From Candidatus Pelagibacter sp. (lineage in GTDB: Bacteria > Pseudomonadota > Alphaproteobacteria > Pelagibacterales > Pelagibacteraceae), in NCBI GenBank assembly GCA_016777545.1, contig JADHRH010000004.1, positions 1-25,472 on the forward strand: a DNA stretch of 25,472 bases. The letters run 5' to 3'. Position numbers and translations under genes: made by a program. Under the pieces are notes generated by a model, which saw only the letters and a list, made by a program, of their open reading frames with translations, was not told the origin of the DNA and did no database searches. Numbering within the stretch: position 1 is the first letter of the stretch; each line of letters begins with the position of its first letter. Positions 7,102 to 13,069 of the stretch are shown here, piece after piece.

Positions 7102-9450
7102 CTATATTTTACCTGTTTTAATTTTTACAAACACTCTAAAACCTTTCATTGTAGCACCACCTGCTGTAGATTTTGGTAATCGCATTGATGATAAAGATGC
7201 TTGCTCAACCAATTTTTGATTTCCTAAATTTTCTATAAATTTCAAAATATCTTGATCACTTGCGGCTATTCCTTGAATAGTTAATCTTCTAGATCCATTA
7301 AATTCAACTTGATCAAATTTTACACGGTTTGGAACACTTGAGGCTACTTGAGCTAAAATTCTATAAGTTAATTCTTTATTTGACTTAAGGGTTCTACTTA
7401 ATTTTAAAGACGTATTAATTACATTAAGTTCTTTTGAAACTATTTTTTTCTGTTTAATAATTTTAGCATGATCTATTTTTACAGTTTCATATTGTTTTAA
7501 TTTATTATTATAGGAAGCAATATTCCAAAAAGATAAACCAAATAATACCACATAAATTGCAACTACAGCAGCAGTAATACCCTTGAATGCAAAACCTGAA
7601 ATTGCTTTCATCTTCTTTTGCTTCATTACATTTGATCTATCTGGAAGAAGATTTATGTTTTTAACTGCAGTAACAAATTTATAATAACCAAAGACATCAA
7701 GTTTTCTAAAGGCTAAACCAACAGAAGTAGATAGATAAGATCTATTTAACTTATTATCTAAAATTTGTTGATACTGACTTGGAATTTTTAATCCTTCTGT
7801 GGGATCAAAAGTGTTAAATCCAACATTCATTAAAATTTTTCTAAAACTAGCTAAATATTCATCGACATTTGTAATGTCTGAAACAACTTTGATATTTCGA
7901 ATTCTCTTTTCATATTTGGTCTCAAAATCTTGAATTGCCTGCTTAACTTGAGTAACATATCTTCTAACTAATCCCTCTTTTTCTTCAGTATCTTGAGAAT
8001 CTTGTAAAATTTTTCTATCTTGCCCTCTGATAAAAATATCAGTTATTATTGGGTTATTATCATAGAGGATCATTAAATAATTTTCATCTAATCCAAATTC
8101 TAAAACAGCCGTTAAATTCGCATCTTCAGTTTTATTTGTTATTTGATTAACTTGATCAACTGCTGACTTTAAAGCAAAACATTTAACATCTATGATTACA
8201 GGATTTAAACCTGCATTTTTAATTATTGAAGTATAACTATTTATATCAGTTAATTTTGATGCAACGAATAAAATATCCATTGTATTTTCTTTTTCATTTC
8301 TATTTATGACTTGATGAAAAATAGAATAATCTTCCAAACTATCTGTTAGTTGAACTAGGTTCTCCCACAATGAATTAGTTTCGATTGCTTTATTTAATTC
8401 ATCTTCTTTCATTAAAGGTGCAGTGACTACTCTTATGATTGCACTAGTTACTGGAATAGCAATTGCTGCATTTGGTGAAGTTATTTTGTATTTTTGAATT
8501 GCTAATACTAATTCTTCTGAAAATTTATCAGCATTATCAATTGGGGTACTATCATCTGTAATGTCAACTGGATGAATATGTAATTTTTCTAACACCCATT
8601 GATTAGCTTTGTTACTAGAAACTTGAACTATTCTTATTTCTTTATTTGCTAGCTCTATACCAATTATTTCTTCACCTTGAACACTAGATTTACCTAATTT
8701 GGATTTGAAAAAATTTTGTATTTTTGATTTATAATTCCCGACTTTAGAATTATTAAAAGACGGTTTTTTTATATTTTTAGCAAAATCTGGTTTTTTAATT
8801 TTAATTTCTTTAATTTTTCCAAAAATATTTGATAATTTACTTTTTACCTGATCTTGGGTAGATATTTCTGAGTTTTCATTTAATGGAACACTTGAAGTTT
8901 GTGGTTGTGCTTCATTATTACTTTGATTGGTTGTTGAAATATCAATTTGTGAAGATTCACCCTCTTCTGGCTTAATATTTTCTTCAATTTTTAATTTTTT
9001 ACTTTCTTCATGAACATCATCAAACCATTTTTCCAAAATTGGTATTGCATCGTCTAAATTTGTTGTTCCAGAAGATGAAATTTTTTGTTTACCATCAATA
9101 TAAAGTCTACCCACCCAGTTTCTTGATTTAAGTTCACCTTTATATTTATCTTGCCTTACATATATATGTAGTCTTCCATCTTTTTTATGAATTACCTCAT
9201 GCTCTTTTTTTTGTTCCTCATTATTAGTATTTGATGCGCTTACATTTTGATCAATAGATTCATCTTGAGATTGTATAGTTACTGAATTTTCAGTTAAATT
9301 ATCATTTTCATTGGATTTTTCTGATTCATTATTATCAGTTTCTTGAGGATTTAAAGTCTCAGTTGAATCATTTTCAGATTGGCTTTCCTGATCACTCTTT
9401 AAAGTGTCTTCCTCTTTATAATCAAATTTGTCTTTATTATCTTCGTCCAT
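7102..9450 (-). CDS. Fused PilM::PilN assembly protein with an extra N-terminal module
   Basis: A 782-residue single ORF replacing separate pilM and pilN. Residues 1-90 are acidic, Ser/Asn/Glu-rich and probably disordered. Residues 92-146 form a compact, Trp-containing module (GRLHIYVRQDKYKG, NWVGRLYIDGKQKISSSGTT, ILEKWFDDV) that I do not recognise in PilM. A second low-complexity linker follows, basic between 205 and 255. Residues 262-585 are the actin/FtsA-like PilM domain (IIGIELANKEIRIVQVSS). NINLLPDR at 598-605 is the peptide by which PilN normally docks on PilM; a membrane helix lies at about 623-643 and the PilN periplasmic coiled-coil plus domain at 645-782. The protein should tie the cytoplasmic ring covalently to the periplasmic alignment complex. 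It is first in the operon, downstream of the repeat-rich region. No clear Shine-Dalgarno sequence precedes the ATG. Confidence 0.88.
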   Translation of the reverse strand: MDEDNKDKFDYKEEDTLKSDQESQSENDSTETLNPQETDNNESEKSNENDNLTENSVTIQSQDESIDQNVSASNTNNEEQKKEHEVIHKKDGRLHIYVRQDKYKGELKSRNWVGRLYIDGKQKISSSGTTNLDDAIPILEKWFDDVHEESKKLKIEENIKPEEGESSQIDISTTNQSNNEAQPQTSSVPLNENSEISTQDQVKSKLSNIFGKIKEIKIKKPDFAKNIKKPSFNNSKVGNYKSKIQNFFKSKLGKSSVQGEEIIGIELANKEIRIVQVSSNKANQWVLEKLHIHPVDITDDSTPIDNADKFSEELVLAIQKYKITSPNAAIAIPVTSAIIRVVTAPLMKEDELNKAIETNSLWENLVQLTDSLEDYSIFHQVINRNEKENTMDILFVASKLTDINSYTSIIKNAGLNPVIIDVKCFALKSAVDQVNQITNKTEDANLTAVLEFGLDENYLMILYDNNPIITDIFIRGQDRKILQDSQDTEEKEGLVRRYVTQVKQAIQDFETKYEKRIRNIKVVSDITNVDEYLASFRKILMNVGFNTFDPTEGLKIPSQYQQILDNKLNRSYLSTSVGLAFRKLDVFGYYKFVTAVKNINLLPDRSNVMKQKKMKAISGFAFKGITAAVVAIYVVLFGLSFWNIASYNNKLKQYETVKIDHAKIIKQKKIVSKELNVINTSLKLSRTLKSNKELTYRILAQVASSVPNRVKFDQVEFNGSRRLTIQGIAASDQDILKFIENLGNQKLVEQASLSSMRLPKSTAGGATMKGFRVFVKIKTGKI

Positions 9451-9527
9451 AAAACTAATAAATAAAAATTAATATTTTAATTGTTATTCGATTCTCTAAC
9501 ACAAATTTAATAATATTCTAACACATG

Positions 9528-9533
9528 ATTATA
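9528..9533 (-). promoter_or_regulatory. Candidate -10 of the pilM::pilN-OPQBC operon
   Basis: On the minus strand this reads TATAAT, about 78 bases upstream of the pilM::pilN ATG. No good -35 hexamer lies at the right distance. Immediately downstream, at the expected transcription start and in the leader, are two direct copies of the TGTGTTAGA word (9517-9525 and 9495-9503), the position expected of an operator. Confidence 0.3.
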
Positions 9534-9690
9534 ATTATTATGTTCAAAATGGGTTGAATTTAATAAGGAACTATAAAATATTCAATCAAATCAACAGTTT
9601 AGTAAAATTATTGAAAAAAATTGTATTTTAGAGATTTTTTTTTAATAATCTTTTCTCCAACACATTTATCATAATTTCATATTTTTTTAT

Positions 9691-9786
9691 TGTGTTAGAA
9701 ATTTAATATTTTTTTCAGTTTTTAAAAAATAAGTAAAATAGCTATTTTTTATTAAAACAACTTTTAATTGTTTTTTGTGTGAGAGA
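9691..9786 (+). repeat. Composite ~95-bp unit, copy 1
   Basis: Starts with TGTGTTAGAAATTTAA, contains TTTTTAAAAAATAAGTAAAAT in its middle (about 9719-9739) and ends with TGTGTGAGAGA at 9776, 85 bp from the first word. It is the most diverged of three such units; the others begin at 10075 and 10181. Confidence 0.7.
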
Positions 9787-9846
9787 AATTTTTTTTTGTG
9801 TGAGAGAAAAAATTATTTGTGTTATAATTTTTTTAATTTTTTTTGT

Positions 9847-9990
9847 TTAGAATTATTCTAATATATTTTTTTTTCCTACATTAGAAATATTCCAAACTAT
9901 TTTTTTTCTCTTTAGAAAGATTCTAATATATTTTTATTTTACTTTAGAAAGATTCTAATATATTTTTTACAAATTTTAGAATTATTCTAA
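9847..9990. repeat. Array of five 15-bp palindromes at ~32-bp period
   Basis: Palindromes at 9847-9861, 9881-9895, 9912-9926, 9944-9958 and 9976-9990. The first and last read TTAGAATTATTCTAA (7-bp arms around one base); the third and fourth read TTAGAAAGATTCTAA; the second (TTAGAAATATTCCAA) has one arm mismatch. Start-to-start distances are 34, 31, 32 and 32 bp, about three helical turns, so all would face the same side of the helix. Most are followed on the plus strand by ATATATTTTT. The half-site TTAGA is shared with the dispersed word. As RNA the hairpins would be very weak, so DNA binding is the likelier role. Confidence 0.88.
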
Positions 9991-10074
9991 TTTATAAAAA
10001 AAAAAAAATTATTTTTTTTCTCTAACACAAAAATTTTATTCTAACACATTTAAAAAAAAAAAATTATTTCATTT

Positions 10075-10169
10075 TGTGTTAGAAAATTAACATAATATTC
10101 TTTTTTAAAAAAGTAAGTAAAATCAACGTTTTTAGTATTATGAATATAAAACATAAAATGTGTTAGAGC
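10075..10169 (+). repeat. Composite ~95-bp unit, copy 2
   Basis: TGTGTTAGAAAATTAACAT at its left, TTTTTTAAAAAAGTAAGTAA followed by AATCAACGTTTTT in the middle (10101-10133), and TGTGTTAGAG at its right end (10159), 84 bp from the first word. It is closely similar to copy 3, whose first word starts 106 bp downstream. Confidence 0.8.
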
Positions 10170-10180
10170 TGTATTTATTT

Positions 10181-10275
10181 TGTGTTATAGTAATTAATAT
10201 TATCATATTTTTAAAAAAGTCAATAAAATCAACATTTTTTATATTTTCAATAAATTTATTGATTTGTGTTAGAGA
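10181..10275 (+). repeat. Composite ~95-bp unit, copy 3
   Basis: TGTGTTATAGTAATTAATAT at its left, TTTTTAAAAAAGTCAATAAA followed by ATCAACATTTTTT in the middle (10209-10240), and TGTGTTAGAGA at its right end (10265), exactly 84 bp from the first word as in copy 2. Conserved internal blocks show that this is duplication of a whole unit and not chance recurrence of the word. Confidence 0.8.
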
Positions 10276-10341
10276 TAATTTTAATTTTTGTCCTATGTGT
10301 TAGAGATAATTTATATTTTTTATCCTGTGTGTTAGAGATAA
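10265..10341 (+). repeat. 31/32-bp tandem repeat, about 2.5 copies
   Basis: Three perfect copies of the 14-mer TGTGTTAGAGATAA begin at 10265, 10296 and 10328. The first two are followed by a similar spacer (a TTT, an ATTTTT run and TCCT), giving periods of 31 and 32 bp; after the third the similarity stops within a few bases. This is the best-conserved form of the word in the region, next to the edge of the extremely AT-rich part. Confidence 0.88.
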
Positions 10342-10527
10342 ATATGAATATTAACAAAAACTCAATCAGCCTTACATCGCTCATTCCTTTAGGATAATAT
10401 ATATAAATTTTAACATTGATCCATCAATTGTCGAATATTAAGGATAACAATATTAAATTTTGATACAATTTATATTATGGTTAAAGCCTAAATATGGTGG
10501 CTAAACTCAAATTAACTAATTAAATCT

Positions 10528-10704
10528 GATTTGTGGCAAATTATGAGAGATTTCACTCTAAATAAGAGATTTGACTACCCGGATAGGATTTATAGGAAAT
10601 TATGAGAGGTTTCGCTCTAAATTAGAGTTTTGAGTACGATTAAAGGATTTATAGCAAATTATCAGATATTTGACCCAAAATTAGAATTATTACATGAAAC
10701 TGGG
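10528..10704 (+). repeat. Three imperfect 59-bp tandem repeats
   Basis: Units start at 10528, 10587 and 10646, exactly 59 bp apart. Shared blocks are GATTT-TAG-AAATTAT-AGA, then TTTC-CTCTAAAT-AGAG in the first two, followed by TTTGA-TAC. By eye the first two are about 80 percent identical; the third is clear only over roughly its first 22 bases and the AAATTAGA block. Unit 2 contains the 13-bp palindrome CTCTAAATTAGAG, that is, inverted TTAGAG half-sites, linking this family to the upstream word and palindromes. No ORF spans the repeats. Confidence 0.8.
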
Positions 10705-10745
10705 AGTAATTACTCTTATTAACTGGAAACTATCCCTCAAACATT

Positions 10746-10770
10746 TTTACTCTATCTTAAGGAGTGTAAA
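10746..10770 (-). terminator. Weak hairpin after the phosphatase gene
   Basis: An inverted repeat (arms 10746-10753 and 10763-10770, TTTACTCT / AGTGTAAA, one mismatch) lies 23 bases beyond the phosphatase stop on the minus strand. It is AT-rich and followed only by a broken T stretch, so termination is uncertain; it could equally be one more small palindrome of this region. Confidence 0.22.
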
Positions 10771-10792
10771 TAAAAACATCTATCCATAATTA

Positions 10793-12139
10793 TTAACCAT
10801 CAACCGTTACAATTGTTAAATCATCCTTTTGTATTCGACCAGATTTAATTATATCTTCAATAATCTTGTTTAATCTTTCATGGTTTGGAATTTGTTGATA
10901 CTTTTTTATATAATCTTTAAATCCTTCTGCCTCTAACATATTTCCTTTAGCATCTCTTATTTCAGTAATACCATCAGTAAAAATATACATTGAGCTGTTT
11001 GAAAAATTAATTTTAGTTTCTTTAAATTTAAACTTAGGAGCAATACCTAAAGGAGGTCCTGCTTCTTCGAAATTAGAAAAGTTTCCATCTTTAGAATAAA
11101 TTAACGGAGGTTCATGACCAGCGTTTGATAAAGTTAATTCTTTTTTGTTACTATCATAAATTCCAACCAGCATTGTTACAAACATTCCTCTTGAAGTAGT
11201 TTCACAAATTTCTGTATTTAAAATATCTAATAGACCTGCTGCAGAAAAATTTGTTTTACTTAGGCATCTATAAAGACTAGATGCTTTAGACATTAGTAAT
11301 GAAGATTTAATTCCTTTACCTGAAACATCTGCAACTCCAAATCCATAAACTCCATCAGATAATTCTGAAAAATTATAAAAGTCTCCAGAAACAACTTTGG
11401 CAGGGATATTTATTCCAGCAATAGGAAAATTTTCTTTAATGTTTTGAGATAGTAACGTTTTTTGAATCTCTCCAACAATTTCTATTTCTTTTTCTATTCT
11501 ATTTTTATCAATCAAATCTTTTGCCATCTTAGCATTTCTAATCGCTAATGCAGCAGGACCAGATAAAGTTTCTAAAAGTTTTCTATCGCTTTCTTCAAAA
11601 AGTTTGTTATCTGTTTTTTTATTTAAACAATGAATAACACCAATACATTCATCTGAAACAATTAATGGTGAACATAAAACAGAATAAGTTGTAAAATTTG
11701 TTTTATTATCTAAATCAAAATAAAATTCTGCAATTTCTCTTACATCCTTTCTTACATCTCCAACTCTTATACATTGTTTCATGAGTGCTGCTTTTCCCAT
11801 GACACCTTGCGTAATTGGGATTTCAAAATCTTCTAGATATGCTTGGTGTTTTGATGCAATACATTGAAAGTTTTGCTTATCATTATCTATTAAAAAAATG
11901 TTAGCAGCTTGAGCATTAATTCTTTTAATAATTAGCTCTAATGAAGTTTGTAGTGTTTCTTTTAAATCAAGAGTTTTAGCAAACTCTTGGCTCATTTTTG
12001 TAACTAATTCTAAGTCTTTAACGCTCGTATTGTCGACTTTTATTGTTTCTGTTTTTTTAGCACCAAAGAACATGTTATTTATAAATTGATATTCATTAAA
12101 TTTTTGATAGTTTTGAGACTGATGGAACTCATTATTCAT
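10793..12139 (-). CDS. GAF-domain PP2C-type phosphatase (RsbU/SpoIIE-like)
   Basis: A 448-residue cytoplasmic protein. After a short N-terminus, a GAF sensor domain spans about 55-205 (ELIIKRINAQAANIFLIDND, ITQGVMGKAALMKQ, CSPLIVSDECIGVIHCLNKK). A helical linker (about 206-232) leads to a SpoIIE/PP2C domain at about 238-446 with the metal-binding aspartates in place: VVSGDFYNF (Asp253), GVADVSGKG (Asp271), IFTDGITEIRD (Asp389) and KDDLTIVTV (439-447). Such enzymes dephosphorylate STAS antagonists and so trigger the partner switch; the likely substrates are the products of 365-649 and 646-945. The GAF domain suggests control by a small ligand, not known here. Only AGGA very close to the ATG could serve as ribosome binding site, and a well-initiated small ORF ends eleven bases upstream, so translation may depend on that leader. 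Confidence 0.9.
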   Translation of the reverse strand: MNNEFHQSQNYQKFNEYQFINNMFFGAKKTETIKVDNTSVKDLELVTKMSQEFAKTLDLKETLQTSLELIIKRINAQAANIFLIDNDKQNFQCIASKHQAYLEDFEIPITQGVMGKAALMKQCIRVGDVRKDVREIAEFYFDLDNKTNFTTYSVLCSPLIVSDECIGVIHCLNKKTDNKLFEESDRKLLETLSGPAALAIRNAKMAKDLIDKNRIEKEIEIVGEIQKTLLSQNIKENFPIAGINIPAKVVSGDFYNFSELSDGVYGFGVADVSGKGIKSSLLMSKASSLYRCLSKTNFSAAGLLDILNTEICETTSRGMFVTMLVGIYDSNKKELTLSNAGHEPPLIYSKDGNFSNFEEAGPPLGIAPKFKFKETKINFSNSSMYIFTDGITEIRDAKGNMLEAEGFKDYIKKYQQIPNHERLNKIIEDIIKSGRIQKDDLTIVTVDG

Positions 12140-12150
12140 AGTCCTAACTT

Positions 12151-12207
12151 CTACTTACACCTTACAGACGCAATGATGCTTGTACAATATTGCATTGATG
12201 GTTTCAT
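12151..12207 (-). CDS. 18-residue leader peptide ORF upstream of the phosphatase
   Basis: A short ORF encoding MKPSMQYCTSIIASVRCK. A strong GGAGGA Shine-Dalgarno sequence (12215-12220) lies seven bases before its ATG, better than that of any long gene nearby except the pilin. It ends 11 bases before the phosphatase ATG, which itself has a poor ribosome binding site, so the small ORF may deliver ribosomes by coupling or act as a regulatory leader. There is no run of one amino acid of the attenuation type. No homologue is recognised and translation is inferred only from the initiation signals. Confidence 0.45.
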   Translation of the reverse strand: MKPSMQYCTSIIASVRCK

Positions 12208-12228
12208 AGAACTTTCCTCCAAAATTAA

Positions 12229-12234
12229 ATTATA
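12229..12234 (-). promoter_or_regulatory. Candidate -10 of the leader/phosphatase transcript
   Basis: TATAAT on the minus strand, nine bases upstream of the leader ORF's GGAGGA. Transcription would begin around 12222, giving a very short leader. No good -35 is seen at the proper distance (ATGCTA at 17 bp spacing). The site lies within a few bases of the divergent prepilin peptidase start codon. Confidence 0.3.
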
Positions 12235-12238
12235 AGTT

Positions 12239-13003
12239 GTGTTATATCTTATAGCATTTATCTTTGGAAGTATATGGGGTAGCTTTAGTAATGTTTGTAT
12301 CCATAGAATTCCTGACGATATAAGTGTTGTAACAGGAAGATCCCACTGTCCATCCTGTAAAACCCTAATTAAATGGCACGATAACATTCCATTATTTTCA
12401 TATTTGTTTTTAAAAGCAAAATGTAGAGGTTGTTCAGCTAAAATTAATATTAAATATTTTTTAGTAGAATTAATATCAGCAATAAATTTTGTAGTAATTT
12501 TTCATTTCTTTGGAGTTTCATTAACTACTCTTCTTTTTTTTATTTTAAGCATCTGTTTTGTGATTATTTTTTTTATTGATTTAAAACATTTCATAATTCC
12601 AAATGAGTTAACGTACCCTCTTATGATAATTGGTTTATTAAAATCATTTGATCCAAATTTAAATACCACTCTATTTCCAAATTTAGTTAACTCTTTAATA
12701 GGTGGTTTGTTTGGTTACATAATCATTTGGTTAATAATTTTTACTTATAAAAAATTAAGAAACAAAGAAGGAATGGGTTTGGGTGATGCTAAATTACTTT
12801 CTGTAATTGGTTTTTGGTTTGGATGGGCTTCAATTCCTTTTGTAATATTTTTTTCATCTGTCATTGCACTTTTAAGTGTTGTCCCAGATATAATTAAAAA
12901 TAAAAAAGATCTTTCGTCTCAAATACCTTTTGGTCCTTATTTAATTATAGGAAACTTAGTTTTTCTTATTTTTAATGAACAGATAAGATTATTTTTGAAT
13001 TAA
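12239..13003 (+). CDS. pilD: Prepilin peptidase / N-methyltransferase PilD
   Basis: A 254-residue polytopic membrane enzyme that removes prepilin leaders and methylates the new N-terminus; its substrates here would be PilA, FimT, PilV, PilW and PilX. It shows the N-terminal FGSIWGSFSNVCIHRIP motif, the zinc-binding methyltransferase loop with Cys37, Cys40, Cys62 and Cys65, and the two catalytic aspartates of the aspartyl protease, Asp114 (FFIDLKHFIIPNELT) and Asp183 in GMGLGDAKLL. The start must be the GTG at 12239: an in-frame TAA lies six bases upstream and no Met follows until deep in the protein. No Shine-Dalgarno sequence is visible. It diverges from the phosphatase leader ORF with only 31 bases between start codons. 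Confidence 0.95.
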   Translation: MLYLIAFIFGSIWGSFSNVCIHRIPDDISVVTGRSHCPSCKTLIKWHDNIPLFSYLFLKAKCRGCSAKINIKYFLVELISAINFVVIFHFFGVSLTTLLFFILSICFVIIFFIDLKHFIIPNELTYPLMIIGLLKSFDPNLNTTLFPNLVNSLIGGLFGYIIIWLIIFTYKKLRNKEGMGLGDAKLLSVIGFWFGWASIPFVIFFSSVIALLSVVPDIIKNKKDLSSQIPFGPYLIIGNLVFLIFNEQIRLFLN

Positions 13004-13069
13004 AAATATAACCCAGAGTGGTCGATTAACCATTAGAATTATTTTTTAAATTAATATAGATCAGTGCGT

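Larger units (their letters stand above)
9493..10338. repeat. Dispersed 11-bp word TGTGTTAGAGA, about 15 copies in both orientations
   Basis: Plus-orientation copies or close variants start at 9691, 9776, 9797, 9818, 10075, 10159, 10181, 10265, 10296 and 10328. Complement copies (TCTCTAACACA or TTCTAACACA) lie at 9493-9503, 9515-9525, 9654-9664, 10019-10029 and 10038-10048. Variants include TGTGTGAGAGA (9776, 9797) and TGTGTTATA (9818, 10181). Neighbouring copies are commonly 19-22 bp or 31-32 bp apart, near two and three helical turns. Two copies sit directly downstream of a TATAAT that could be the -10 of the pilM::pilN operon. While reading I saw no exact 9-base core (TGTGTTAGA) elsewhere in the window, only single-mismatch matches. 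This pattern suggests binding sites for one DNA-binding protein; the protein is unknown. Confidence 0.85.
9451..10792. other. 1.34 kb gene-free, repeat-structured AT-rich region
   Basis: No credible ORF lies between the pilM::pilN start and the phosphatase stop. Both flanking genes are on the minus strand, so this is the upstream region of the pilus assembly operon. The part from 9490 to 10340 is extremely AT-rich, with A and T runs of up to 13 (9996-10008, 10052-10063), and carries several ordered repeat families described separately. The part from about 10342 to 10527 is less repetitive; I see nothing definite there beyond very short ORFs (for example nine codons at about 10494). The part from 10528 to 10704 holds three 59-bp repeats, and 10704-10715 is a perfect 12-bp palindrome (GAGTAATTACTC). 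No canonical DnaA box (TTATCCACA) was noticed. Confidence 0.9.

Noticed and set aside
9847..9990. Row of plus-strand intrinsic terminators (palindromes followed by T runs)
   Set aside because: Stems are almost pure A-T with one- to three-base loops and would be too unstable; the regular 32-bp period is better explained by DNA binding.
9451..10792. CRISPR array
   Set aside because: The repeats are short palindromes and words with similar, not unique, spacers, and no cas gene is present.
9451..10792. Chromosomal replication origin
   Set aside because: AT-richness and iteron-like repeats fit, but I found no TTATCCACA-type DnaA boxes and no replication gene nearby; kept only as an alternative to test by skew analysis.
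12208..12387. Longer minus-strand ORF reading into the 18-codon leader from upstream
   Set aside because: Its upstream part is antisense to the strongly supported pilD N-terminus; only the last 18 codons have their own Shine-Dalgarno sequence and start.
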